A DNA stretch of 64,000 bases from Micropterus salmoides (lineage: Eukaryota > Chordata > Actinopteri > Centrarchiformes > Centrarchidae). The notes under the pieces are model-generated. The model did not search any database. It was given only the letters and a program-made list of their open reading frames with translations, and had not been told where the DNA came from. The translations under genes and the position numbers were made by a program. The stretch is taken from the NCBI RefSeq assembly GCF_014851395.1, contig NW_024040374.1:23475695-23539694 (forward strand), written 5' to 3'. Positions 50,184 through 63,000 of the stretch are shown here, in pieces; the stretch's first letter is position 1, and each line of letters starts with the position of its first letter.

Positions 50184-50189
50184 TTTATT
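50184..50189 (-). terminator. Poly(A) signal, P450 copy A
   Basis: TTTATT on + (AATAAA on -), about 150 bases downstream of the stop codon. The equivalent in copy B is at 59,877-59,882. Confidence 0.55.
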
Positions 50190-50336
50190 GAAAAGATCTA
50201 TTGATTGAGAAGATAAAAAATATTTTCAATTGTTGAAATGATGTTTTAGTAACAATATAGTAAAAGAACAAAATAGCAGATATTCTTGATGCTTCACAAG
50301 ACAAATGTAGTGGAACGCTGCGGTTCAGTTGGTGGT

Positions 50337-51934
50337 TTATCGTGGTACGGCACAGACGCGGTAAGGTTTGGGACAGCGAGTGGCTCCCAACTTGAACTCC
50401 AGACTGGGCTGCTCTCCAGCGCATGCCGAGAAAGAAAACCTCTGAAGGAGGGAGGTAAAGAAGAGGAATAACTCCATCCTGGCCAGCTGCTCCCCAAGAC
50501 ACACACGCTTACCTGAGAACACAAAGAGCAACCGATGAGTTATATTCACACAATTTTTAAGAGATTCACTTTGATCATATAATATCGCTGCAGCTCAGAG
50601 TGTGAAACAACCACAGAATACAGTACGACATGGAGCCTGATCCCCTCCCTACTATGGTAATCAGTTAGACAGGAAAACAACTGGTTTAAACTACAAATTA
50701 CTGAGTTTCAGAGGCTTGTAACTACTGACTAACCTGCTGAAAAAGGAAGGAAGGCCTCTCTCTTCCTAAATTTGCCGTCCTGGTCCAGAAAATGTTGAGG
50801 GTTGAAGGTGTGTGGAGTTTCCCACATCGACTCATCATGTAGAACTGAGTTCAGCGTGGTCAAGATAGCGGTGCCCTGAGGAAATGCAATTAATGAAAAC
50901 TGTAATTCAAACTGTTTTTTTGTACTTCTGGGATAAAATAAGCAAATTACAAGGTTAATTCTCAACCTTGGAAACAGCAGCTAAGGAACGAATCATAATA
51001 ACTGAAAATATTATATAAAAATAATACAACAATCATATCACTGAATCTCAAATATAAAAATGCACCAAAAAAATAAATAAAAAGGAAATCATTGCACATC
51101 AACTGGGCTGATTAAGATCATGTGAAATGACCAAAAGCTCAAGAACAGCTACTAAATGGTTGTTGATTGTTTTGTGAAATTGTCAGGTGTAAAATGTCTG
51201 CACCAAAGTGCAACAGTGGTTTTAACCTACATGTTAATATAAAATAATCTATTGTCCATTTTTTTCTGATTATTTTCAAACAAACTTCTAACCTTACAGA
51301 CAGTTATTGGTTATTCAGTTTATATCAGTGTAGTATAAAATTTGCTTGCAGATTTGGTTTTTAGAGAATATAAAAGTTGGTCTTTATATTAAAGATATCT
51401 TCACGTAGCTGAAACGACTGGGTTGAAAACCATTGTTGATTTTTGACCATGATTGTTGAGTTGGCAGCAAAGAAGCACTGCATTCAAAAGCTATGCTGCC
51501 AGAAAATCCAAACAATAAGTAAAATGCTCACAGAAAGCAATTCTTTCTCACATGTGCATCATGTACCTTTGGGATTGTGTACTTGTCAAGCACGGTGTCC
51601 TTGTTTGCCATGCGGACCAAATTGAGGGGGGCGATGTTGCCCATTCTCTGGATTTCATGGATGACTGCATCAGTATAGGGCATGTTTTCTCTGTCAGTCA
51701 CAGAGGGCAGTCTGGATGAACCAACGACAGATTCTATCTCAGCCTGGACTCTCTCTGCACACAGTGAGAACAGGAAACAATATGAGTCTGTGTACTATGT
51801 AGATCACTGAGGGGAAAATGCAATACATCCCACACACTCTCCCAACACAGGACTGACCTGTGAGGGACCCCTGATCCTTTAAGGTCATAGCAAGATGCTT
51901 ATAAAACAAGCGGCATGAGGCAGCACAGATATTA

Positions 51935-52009
<75 letters not shown>

Positions 52010-54908
52010 TGTATGTCAGGGTAGTACATCATGAATAGCAGTCCCCAGTGTAAAGTTGTGGTAGTAGTTTCAGTTCCAGCAGCAAACAGGTCCAGAGTGC
52101 AAACAGCCAGATTTTTTAAATCAAAACCAGAATCTGTGTCCTCCTTCTATCAATCAAACACAAAATGCAGTTTCTAGTATCAGCTGACATATTTCATTAG
52201 AGAGCAAACAAACAACAACAAAGAAACAAACACAATGCAAACACTCGCCTCTCCCATCTCTGTGAGGAAGCAGTCGATGTAGTCTCTCGGTGAGGACGGG
52301 TCAAGGCTTTCTCTGTGTTCTTTAATCTTGATCTCTACAAAGTCATCTAAGTTTTGTGTCAGAGTGAATATCCTCTGGTGAGGTCCGGGCACCCACTTCA
52401 TCAGCCAGGGATATGTGTTATAAACCTACAGAGCATGAAGACAGTTAACAGACCATTAGAGAATCTTGATGTAGTTCACAAGGTGGAGGCCGCGGCAAAT
52501 GTGGCAAAACTAATTTGTTTGCTGGATTGGTCAAAAAAACAGATGTAAATCACAATAAATCAATATTGCAATATAAAATTTCGTATACTGTGATGGAGGT
52601 TTAGAGCCCGACCAATATGGGATTTTGATATTTGAGAATTTTAAAATCTAATACTCCAATAAATGAGACAATATTCGTTTTATTCCCTTCATTTCAGAAA
52701 CACATAACATCAGATTATCCCTAAAATTGATTTAGTTATGAGACCTCACCAAGATAACATGACATAATGCAGTTTAAAAATAAATAAATAGTACTTTAAA
52801 CAATAGTACAGCTGATTATGTCAGCTGATTGCTGTGTTTTGTGGTGGATTTGTGGCTTTTCAAACACCTGTGCAACACAGGGGAGTTGCAGAGTGACCTC
52901 TGGTGGAAAAACTATGCATTGAAAACACTCATAACATGATTGAAGGATCTGTGATCTTTTAAATAATGATTTATCAACAGGATTTATTTCATAAGCCTAT
53001 GTATTTATGTTATTTATTTAATATCGACAGAAATGGCATCCATATTCCATATTTGCATGAGTACTTTTTACTTAAATTGATCCTTGGTACATTTTGCTTA
53101 TAAAACTTTTGTACTTCAGTGAGAGCAGCTACTGTCATGCCCAGCTTCTGCAGTTAGGTTATGTGTTCAGTTTTATGTCTGCAACCACTTCCTGAAATTT
53201 ATCATCTTGTCTCTTTCCAGGTCTTTGTCTACCCTCCTGCCCTACGTGATTACCTGTCCCCGCTCTAATGTGCTCCACCTGTGCCTCGATGTCTCCCCTG
53301 TTATGTGTGCATAGTTTGTACCTGTGCTAACTTGTCTTGATCCCTTGAGTCAGCCAAATGTGTTCCAATGTGTGTGCACTCTAGTGTGTTTTGACCTCAG
53401 TTTTTTGTGTGTAGCCTTGATAACAACACAACACTGTCCCACATGTTTCTGACATATAGGCTCTGCCATACTGACTTCACCAGCACGGGAATGGCGTCAC
53501 AGACACCAGATTTAAAAACTCCTGTATACTGCGAATACAGAGAGATTTACCTGGTAGCATCAGTCTTAATAAGCATTGTGTGAAATCGTTTGGGCTTGAA
53601 TGTAACGGACGTTTATTTATATGTAAAAGTCCCGCACTTAAGATTTAAATAGAGGTTTAATTCAGGACTTTTACTTGTAATAGAGTATTTTTAAATAGTT
53701 GTATTCATACTTTTACTTTACTATCTGAGTACTGCTGCACATTTTTATCTAATTTAATGCATTTTATGTTAGTTTCATTCATTGTGTTGTTCTTGAAACC
53801 TTTTACAAAATAGTTAATAAAACCCATCACTGACTTTTGTGGTCTGCATGGATAAATTCTGATTAAGAAAAAGATTCATATGCGCTGCAGGAGGCTCACC
53901 TGTGTCCAAAACTTCCCTGTAAGTACATTATCATTCAACTTCTGAAGAATACCCTGGTACTGCTTGTCAGTGTATTCAAAGCGATCACCAAACACCAGGC
54001 AGCAGATGATGTTGGACACAGCACTGGTAATCAGTGATTGGGCATCAAAAGGCTTGCCTGTAAAAGAAAGAGGAAATGTAGAGAAAACACACAGAAACTT
54101 TGAAAAAAAATATAAGAACGCAAAGTCAAAACATGAACTGTGTGATGAGCCACAGGCAGAAGAAGAGTACTGTGACATATTGATTATAATTATGGATGAT
54201 TAACAGGCTGGTTTATCAGATACATTTACAGTGTCAGCCACTGCCAAACTGAAACAAACTAACGTCTAAAGTGCATGGTTCAGTGCTCCACAGTGTTGCT
54301 GCATGCCTCTGTGTGGAGCAAAGTTGGAGCGAAGTTGAAGGGAAAGGGAACATGTACTTAACATAAAAAAAGACTGTGTCATGGTGAAAAAGCATACTGC
54401 CCTGTAACTAGTTATGGATTAGTTGATTAGTTGTTGCTTGTTGAAAAATAAGATTTTTTGTTGCCTTGCTGAAGGGCAAAAGCTTCAGTGAGATATTGGC
54501 ACTCCTGCTGGATGGATGGCTCCAGGCTCTTCTTGCCCACACCAAAGTTTCTGAGTGTCTGAAGAGCGAATCTCCTCTGCTGCTTCCATGGATTGCCATT
54601 TGATATCACCAGACCTTTTGGAAACACAAACAGCATTACATCGAAGGTAACTGGAAATGAGTAAAACTAACAACTAGCTAACCTAATATGGTGTCAGTCT
54701 GATGCTACTACCTAAATCCTAACTAGCAACTTTTAAATAAAATACAACACAGACCTCTGTTCCCATTTAATGCTTCTGCCATTGGTATGATGGGGCGATC
54801 TATGTAGTCCTCTCCTTTGTGGACCAGGGCCTCTCTTACAAGCTTGTAGCCATTAATCACCACAATCCGTCCACCGAACAGCCGAAGGCTGAAAACGTTC
54901 CATTTTCT
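50337..54908 (-). CDS. Cytochrome P450 family 2 (CYP2J-like), copy A, exons 2-9
   Basis: Microsomal haem monooxygenase; CYP2J-like enzymes oxidise fatty acids such as arachidonate and xenobiotics. Exons 2-9 (5'-3'): 54755-54908, 54465-54614, 53900-54057, 52249-52425, 52008-52146, 51567-51754, 50734-50875, 50337-50512; 427 residues plus TAA. Exon sizes 150, 177, 188 and 142 are the standard CYP2 sizes. Exon 1 (membrane anchor, proline-rich hinge) is missing, presumably in the N gap. Motifs: I-helix AAGTETTTTT, K-helix EIQR, haem loop FSAGKRVCLG, C-terminal CAVPR. Two introns have GC donors: after exon 3 (GCAAG|GCAACA) and after exon 5 (GAGAG|GCGAGT). LTEAFALQQGKPFDAQ and the C terminus point to the fish CYP2N/2P/2AD group; the subfamily is not resolved. 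Confidence 0.88.
51937..52007. repeat. CA microsatellite at the P450 copy A intron 6 donor
   Basis: About 35 CA units end exactly at the exon boundary: on the reverse strand exon 6 ends CAAG and the intron begins (GT)n. In copy B the tract is only about 9 units (61,620-61,638). Confidence 0.9.
52430..53899. other. P450 copy A intron 4 with repeat fragments
   Basis: No exon. A reverse-oriented AAGTA-type repeat lies at about 53,620-53,740 (GGACTTTTACTTGTAATAGA). A cytosine-rich stretch at about 53,210-53,330 resembles another dispersed repeat, unnamed. Between about 53,745 and 53,800 copies A and B differ strongly. Confidence 0.5.
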
Positions 54909-55077
54909 CTGCAAACTGAACACAGAGATCAGACAGGTGTTCAGAGTTGACCTAGTTTCTGAGAACGTCAAAACAAAATCAGTCTAGCTTCAGAGGGTGA
55001 CAGCACAAACATGCACCTGGCTGATGTGGGTGGTGTTTCATGTTTATCCTGCTTCCTTTTACATTATTGACATAAAT

Positions 55078-55577
55078 NNNNNNNNNNNNNNNNNNNNNNN
55101 NNNNNNNNNNNNNNNNNNNNNNNNNNNNNNNNNNNNNNNNNNNNNNNNNNNNNNNNNNNNNNNNNNNNNNNNNNNNNNNNNNNNNNNNNNNNNNNNNNNN
55201 NNNNNNNNNNNNNNNNNNNNNNNNNNNNNNNNNNNNNNNNNNNNNNNNNNNNNNNNNNNNNNNNNNNNNNNNNNNNNNNNNNNNNNNNNNNNNNNNNNNN
55301 NNNNNNNNNNNNNNNNNNNNNNNNNNNNNNNNNNNNNNNNNNNNNNNNNNNNNNNNNNNNNNNNNNNNNNNNNNNNNNNNNNNNNNNNNNNNNNNNNNNN
55401 NNNNNNNNNNNNNNNNNNNNNNNNNNNNNNNNNNNNNNNNNNNNNNNNNNNNNNNNNNNNNNNNNNNNNNNNNNNNNNNNNNNNNNNNNNNNNNNNNNNN
55501 NNNNNNNNNNNNNNNNNNNNNNNNNNNNNNNNNNNNNNNNNNNNNNNNNNNNNNNNNNNNNNNNNNNNNNNNNNNNN
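55078..55577. other. Assembly gap, 500 N
   Basis: Exactly 500 undetermined bases. The round number suggests a placeholder, so the true size is unknown. P450 copy A exon 1 should lie here, as should the left boundary of the right-hand duplicate. Open frames drawn across the gap are meaningless. Confidence 0.99.
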
Positions 55578-56442
55578 GTAAAAGTACTAATACCACATTG
55601 TAGAAATACTATGTTACAAGAAAAACTTCTGCATTTAAAATGTAATTTAAGTAAAAGTTTAAAAGTATTAAAAGTAAAGTAATCACTGCAGAAAAATGTC
55701 CCCTGACTATTATACTTGTGCATTCATGTAAAATCAGTGGAGCTCATTTTGAACCATTCTGAATTGGACTGCAACTAATGATTAATTTCATTATTGATTC
55801 ATCTGCTGATTACTAGATACAGTGGGGAGAACAAGTATTTGATCACTGCTGATTTGCAGGTTCACTGTATATGTAGTGAAGTAAAAAGTACAACATTTCC
55901 CTTTGAGATGTATTGGAGTAAGAAAGTGGCATGAACAGAAAACACTCTAGTAAGCAAATGTACTTAGTTAGGGTCCACAATTGGTTTTGTTTATCAGAAC
56001 TAAGGACTCAAGAGAGCTACTTAAATCCTTGACCCCAAAAAATAAACCCCTAGTAAAGAATATTGGTGTACTTCTGGACTGGATCACATATCAGTTATGT
56101 CACAAAGAATGCCTTTCATCACTTCAGAAATATAACTTAAGTGCAGCAATTCCTACTACTTATATTACAATTCAAATCACTAAATGGAGTAGCGCCTCAG
56201 TATCTATCAGACTTGTTCTATCATATGTCCCCAGTAGACCCCTTAGATCTCTGGCACTGGCCTTATAGTAACCCTAATGGTAAGGACAACGAAAAAACGG
56301 AGTGGAGCTGAGGATGTGTCTAACTTTAAGTTCTTTTAAAAGAAATCTTTCTAGTTTAGCATTTTCCTAATTTATTTTTTATTGCTTTTATTGATCTTAC
56401 TGTAAATTTGTCTTATTTCTCTTTATGTTTCTCTTTATGTTC

Positions 56443-56698
56443 TCCTCGTGTCTGTGTGGGTTCTCTCCGGGTGCTCCGGCTTCCTCCCACCATCCAAAGA
56501 CATGCAGTCTAGGTTGATTGGTGACCCTAAATTGTCCTTAGGTGTGAGTGTGAGCGTGAGTGGTTGTTCGTCTATGTGTGGCCCTGTGATGGACTGGCGA
56601 CCTGTCCAGGGTGTACCCCGCCTTGCGCCCAATGTCAGCTGGGATTGGCTCCAGCGACCCTGTACGCAGGATAAGCGGTTGACGATGGATGGATGGAT
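56443..56698 (+). repeat. Fish repeat with (GGAT)n tail, copy B
   Basis: Duplicate of the element at 46,790-47,050, essentially unchanged. The LINE C-terminal part is likewise duplicated at 55,979-56,345, with an extra 1-base deletion near 56,248 that truncates its frame earlier. Confidence 0.75.
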
Positions 56699-57436
56699 TT
56701 AATTTCTCTTATAAGATAAGAAAAACTTTATTGTCTGTCATAAGTGACAGAAATTTGTCTTTGACAAGACAGGCTCAGGATGCAATACAGACTCTTTTAT
56801 TACTGTATTCACTACTGTTGGTTACATGGCTATGCTGTATTTTTAACATAATGTCAAGCACCTTGTATTGTTCTTTTGCACGAAAGATGCTATACAAATA
56901 AAGTCTGATTGATTGAATCTGTTTTACACATAATCATAGGCACAGAATATAGTATGGTATGTCATATAATCATCATTACATCTTATATATCATTCCTACC
57001 CTAGTTCACATTTGTTGATTCGGCAGTACACTGTCAGGTTTGAGCCGATGAGGAATAGCGGAGATGGTTCTACTGTCACGTGGCCATGGCGATTGAGTTG
57101 TTGGCAGCCAGCAGGGAGCAAAGGCCAACCTGTTCAGAAAAGACACACACCCAGGTGTCATAGCAGTACTGTTACTATTCTTGTACTGTTAATATTTATT
57201 GTCAATTCCCATCGCTGGCTTTGCAATAAGGCATGCCAAGACCAGAAATGGCATGTATGATTCTTTGAATGATTGTCAAAAAATCACTTTTCACTCACTG
57301 CATGCAGTTGGAGATGCAAACTTAAGGTTTAGAGCTCGTAACCACAAAAGCTACCAAACTGTGATACAGTTGTTCTCACTGAACCACTGACTAAACCGCA
57401 CAAGATAGCTAGGATAGATAGATAGATAGATAACTC

Positions 57437-57527
57437 CCTTAATGGAAAAATGTAGTATCATAATGAATCTCCAAATTGTTGAGTAGAGATTCATCTCTTT
57501 CTTAATCTCTTAGAACCCACTCAGCAG
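57437..57527 (-). pseudogene. Duplicate il23r first coding exon with broken donor
   Basis: Same signal-peptide frame as il23r (ATG at 57,492-57,494, 58 coding bases; leader to 57,527). The donor AAGG|GTGAGT of copy A reads AAGGGAGTT here because two bases are missing, so the normal splice cannot form. No Ig-domain exon follows within copy B; the next would be the single one at 45,056-45,241, across the P450 copy A. Confidence 0.7.
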
Positions 57528-57600
57528 CTGTAAAGAAAAGTTATTGTCATTATAAATCACCATTTATAATTCCATCTTTGAAGTAATCTTCAACATTTAC

Positions 57601-57744
57601 CTCAGCCATCTGTGTACAGGAGATGCTCTGGCTAACATGAGGAGGAGTTCTGCTGATCTTCTTCTCTTTACAAGTGCAAGTTTGGGGCTGATCATTTACA
57701 GAAGTACAGGCAGCTCCAGTCATAGGAGCTGTGTGACGCATGCA
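57601..57744 (-). pseudogene. Duplicate of the il23r 5' UTR exon
   Basis: Matches 47,952-48,095 with both splice sites kept (GCTGAG|GTAAATG and GCCGCAG|TG). It would give a second copy of the presumed il23r promoter side. Not coding by my model. Confidence 0.5.
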
Positions 57745-59183
57745 CTGCGGCAGATAAGAGAAAAGACATTTTTGTCACGACATTATCTTGCTGATACAAC
57801 TGAGATTAACATGCTTTGCGTCAAACCTGAGCATTTGATTTTATAAGCCGTTTTCTTGTTTATCAAAGACTCCACAAACCACCAAGATACGTTAGTAGAT
57901 ATGTCCAGATCACCAGAATTTCATGCCGTCTGTGTGCCTTTAAGGTTTCCTTATAAAGATACAATCCAAAAAGTTTTCGCCATAGTCAGACAACTTGCTT
58001 TGTGAGATGCATCTGACTAAAGTGATGTTTGTTGCGCAAATGACACATCTTAAAGAGGCAAGTGACCTGTTTGGTGGTATTTTGGAAAACACAGAAAGTT
58101 TGAACATTAGCTTCAGTACTTTGGTGCCCTACTTCAGTAGCCACAAAGGCTCAGTTGACTTCAATGTGCTTAACAATGCTCTCAGTAAAGTGCTGTTGTT
58201 AGCAGACAATCAACCCAAAATGTTACATACTGTGACATCAATTTACTCTGAAAAACATGCTGACCATAGCTTCACAGAAACCTCAATATGTTGTACCTCC
58301 TGACACTTATGTTACAGTTGCTCTGTGCTGATGCAGTGGACAGCAAGCTTGATTCATGTTACATCAAAAACATACAATTATAACTCACTGTTGTCTAAAG
58401 TAAAAAAGTTTAAAGTAGTTAGGTTGGTAAAACAAAATTACAGTTTTCGTCTGAAAGAGGTGACTTCAAATGAATAAAACAATCAACCCATATCTTGCAA
58501 GCTGGTTGCTTATGCTTATAGTCCCTCAGAGACTGTGCTGGGAAAAATAAGCAGTCTTTCTCAAGCTACCCTAGTTTTGTGATTTCCTTTCGTAGTTTTT
58601 TTCATTTCAAACTTCAAAACCTTTAGGCTACAGGGAAAACCCAGAGGTTAGAGTAGGTGTGTGTAGGCCTACATGTCATGATCAAACAGACCTCAAGCTA
58701 ATTTTCATAACTGACATGTCTGCATAAGGTCAAAGGTTTAATTTAAGGTACTTTATTGACACATACATGTTGCAAAATTCATTCTCAGCATTTAACCCAT
58801 CCCTCAAGGAAGCAGTGGGCAGCCACTGTGCAATCTTTATCAGTGTCTGGTTAATGGCACTGATTGAAGAAACATAACATGTTTTTGATAGGGGGAAACC
58901 AGAGTGCCTGGAGGAACCCCATGCTGACAACATGCAAACTCCACACATAAAGGCCGGGGCAACCGGGGTTTGAACCACACCTTCTTGCTGTGAGGCCACA
59001 GTGCTATCCACTAGTGTGCACATCTGCAAGCGCAACACTATGTATGTCTAGATATTTTTCACAAACTATTAGAATTGCAGTTGCCCTATGTCAGTCAAGC
59101 GCACCGTGTGTTAACAACAGAAACTTTTCTACCTTTTGCTCGACTTGTACATTCACTTTTTAAAGTGAGCCGTTATTTGCATC

Positions 59184-59250
59184 CCGAGGTCAAACCAGCC
59201 GCTCTAAATTGGAGTACACACGTATTCTGACCTGTGTTGGAAATGCATTG
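59184..59250. other. About 64 bases present only in copy B
   Basis: Between GTTATTTGCATCC and GAAACGGCCC, copy B carries extra sequence starting CGAGGTCAAACC and ending GGAAATGCATT; copy A has CTT only (near 49,553). GCAT occurs at both edges, so a deletion in copy A through short homology is as likely as an insertion in B. Confidence 0.75.
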
Positions 59251-60026
59251 AAACGGCCCAAAGGGAGTTTAAGCTTAGGTTTACAGCTGGTTTAAAGAGT
59301 AACCTAAGTGTATTCCACTGTCTCCACAGTTTATACCCCATTGACTTAGATGTGTGTTATGGGTCTTTCTTACATACCACTGCAATTTTCATGGCTGTTG
59401 TATGTTTAGTTGCAGCACACGTTCACGTTGATTATGACTGGTTCGAGCATTCTCCGCAAATTCAGTTCATTTTATTACTATTCCATAATCCTGCCGACAG
59501 ACGGCCCTGAAAACATAGCCACCTTGTGAAAGTAGGACCTAAAGTGACATGACTGAGTTTACGCAAACTAAATTCCTAATAACAGCAGGTATCATACATG
59601 CTCAAGACACACTGAGACTGATTGAATGGTATTCTCTCATTTTAGTGCTTTTCTCACCTAGCAAACCTCAGACTGAACATGAACACATGAATGAGAAGCA
59701 TGAGAAGCATGAACTAAATCTCTGTATCATTTAGTTACACACACATCAGGTTTTAGTAAATTCGACAACTCCAATGTGCAGTGACAAGAAATGTGGGAAT
59801 ATTGTTTCCAGTTATTTAAAAACAAAACTGGAAAGCATATTTATTGCATATTGAATAGATTAATACAATAAAAAGGTTTATTGAAAAGATCTATTGATTG
59901 AGAAGATAAAAAATATTTTCAGTTGTTGAAATGATGTTTTAGTAACAATATAGTAAAAGAACAAAATAGCAGATCTTGATGCTTCACAAGACAAATGTAG
60001 TGGAACGCTGCGGTTCAGTTGGTGGT

Positions 60027-63000
60027 TTATCGTGGTACGGCACAGACGCGGTAAGGTTTGGGACAGCGAGTGGCTCCCAACTTGAACTCCAGACTGGGCT
60101 GCTCTCCAGCGCATGCCGAGAAAGAAAACCTCTGAAGGAGGGAGGTAAAGAAGAGGAATAACTCCATCCTGGCCAGCTGCTCCCCAAGACACACACGCTT
60201 ACCTGAGAACACAAAGAGCAACCGATGAGTTATATTCACACAATTTTTAAGAGATTCACTTTGATCATAATATCGCTGCAGCTCAGAGTGTGAAACAACC
60301 ACAGAATACAGTACGACATGGAGCCTGATCCCCTCCCTACTATGGTAATCAGTTAGACAGGAAAACAACTGGTTTAAACTACAAATTACTGAGTTTCAGA
60401 GGCTTGTAACTACTGACTAACCTGCTGAAAAAGGAAGGAAGGCCTCTCTCTTCCTAAATTTGCCGTCCTGGTCCAGAAAATGTTGAGGGTTGAAGGTGTG
60501 TGGAGTTTCCCACATCGACTCATCATGTAGAACTGAGTTCAGCGTGGTCAAGATAGCGGTGCCCTGAGGAAATGCAATTAATGAAAACTGTAATTCAAAC
60601 TGTTTTTTTGTACTTCTGGGATAAAATAAACAAATTACAAGGTTAATTCTCAACCTTGGAAACAGCAGCTAAGGAACGAATCATAATAACTGAAAATATA
60701 TAAAAATAATACAACAATCATATCACTGAATCTCAAATATAAAAATGCACCAAAAAAATAATAAAAAGGAAATCATTGCACATCAACTGGGCTGATTAAG
60801 ATCATGTGAAATGACCAAAAGCTCAAGAACAGCTACTAAATGGTTGTTGATTGTTTTGTGAAATTGTCAGGTGTAAAATGTCTGCACCAAAGTGCAACAG
60901 TGGTTTTAACCTACATGTTAATATAAAATAATCTATTGTCCATTTTTTTCTGATTATTTTCAAACAAACTTCTAACCTTACAGACAGTTATTGGTTATTC
61001 AGTTTATATCAGTGTAGTATAAAATTTGCTTGCAGATTTGGTTTTTAGAGAATATAAAAGTTGGTCTTTATATTAAAGATATCTTCACGTAGCTGAAACG
61101 ACTGGGTTGAAAACCATTGTTGATTTTTGACCATGATTGTTGAGTTAGCAGCAAAGAAGCACTGCATTCAAAGCTATGCTGCCAGAAAATCCAAACAATA
61201 AGTAAAATGCTCACAGAAAGCAATTCTTTCTCACATGTGCATCATGTACCTTTGGGATTGTGTACTTGTCAAGCACGGTGTCCTTGTTTGCCATGCGGAC
61301 CACATTGAGGGGGACGATGTTGCCCATTCTCTGGATTTCATGGATGACTGCATCAGTATAGGGCATGCTTTCTCTGTCAGTCACAGAGGGCAGTCGGGAT
61401 GAACCAACGACAGATTCTATCTCAGCCTGGACTCTCTCTGCACACAGTGAGAACAGGAAACAATATGAGTCTGTGTACTATGTAGATCACTGAGGGGAAA
61501 ATGCAATACATCCCACACACTCTCCCAACACAGGACTGACCTGTGAGGGACCCCTGATCCTTTAAGGTCATGGCAAGATGCTTATAAAACAAACGGCATG
61601 AGGCAGCACAGATATTACTCACACACACACACACACACCTTGTATGTCAGGGTAGTACATCATGAATAGCAGTCCCCAGTGTAAAGTTGTGGTAGTAGTT
61701 TCAGTTCCAGCAGCAAACAGGTCCAGAGTGCAAACAGCCAGATTTTTTAAATCAAAACCAGAATCTGTGTCCTCCTTCTATCAATCAAACACAAAATGCA
61801 GTTTCTAGTATCAGCTGACATATTTCATTAGAGAGCAAAAACAACAACAAAGAAAGCAAACACAATGCAAACACTCGCCTCTCCCATCTCTGTGAGGAAG
61901 CAGTCGATGTAGTCTCTCGGTGAGGACGGGTCAAGGCTTTCTCTGTGTTCTTTAATCTTGATCTCTACAAAGTCATCTAAGTTTTGTGTCAGAGTGAATA
62001 TCCTCTGGTGAGGTCCGGGCACCCACTTCATCAGCCAGGGATATGTGTTATAAACCTACAGAGCATGAAGACAGTTAACAGACCATTAGAGAATCTTGAT
62101 GTAGTTCACAACCTCAGGTGGAGGCCGCGGCAAATGTGGCAAAACTAATTTGTTTGCTGGATTGGTCAAAAAAACAGATGTAAATCACAATAAATCAATA
62201 TTGCAATATAAAATTTCGTATACTGTGATGGAGGTTTAGAGCCCGACCAATATGGGATTTTGATATTTGAGAATTTTAAAATCTAATACTCCAATAAATG
62301 AGACAATATTCGTTTTATTCCCTTCATTTCAGAAACACATAACATCAGATTATCCCTAAAATTGATTTAGTTATGAGACCTCACCAAGATAACATGACAT
62401 AATGCAGTTTAAAAATAAATAAATAGTACTTTAAACAATAGTACAGCTGATTATGTCAGCTGATTGCTGTGTTTGTGGTGGATTTGTGGCTTTTCAAACA
62501 CCTGTGCAACACAGGGGAGTTGCAGAGTGACCTCTGGTGGAAAAACTATGCATTGAAAACACTCATAACATGATTGAAGGATCTGTGATCTTTTAAATAA
62601 TGATTTATCAACAGGATTTATTTCATAAGCCTATGTATTTATGTTATTTATTTAATATCGACAGAAATGGCATCCATATTCCATATTTGCATGAGTACTT
62701 TTTACTTAAATTGATCCTTGGTACATTTTGCTTATAAAACTTTTGTACTTCAGTGAGAGCAGCTACTGTCATGCCCAGCTTCTGCAGTTAGGTTATGTGT
62801 TCAGTTTTATGTCTGCAACCACTTCCTGAAATTTATCATCTTGTCTCTTTCCAGGTCTTTGTCTACCCTCCTGCCCTACGTGATTACCTGTCCCCGCTCT
62901 AATGTGCTCCACCTGTGCCTCGATGTCTCCCCTGTTATGTGTGCATAGTTTGTACCTGTGCTAACTTGTCTCGATCCCTTGAGTCAGCCAAATGTGTTCC

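Noticed and set aside
54979..55723. Frames of 194-219 codons spanning 54,979-55,723
   Set aside because: Most of their length is the run of N, so they carry no information.
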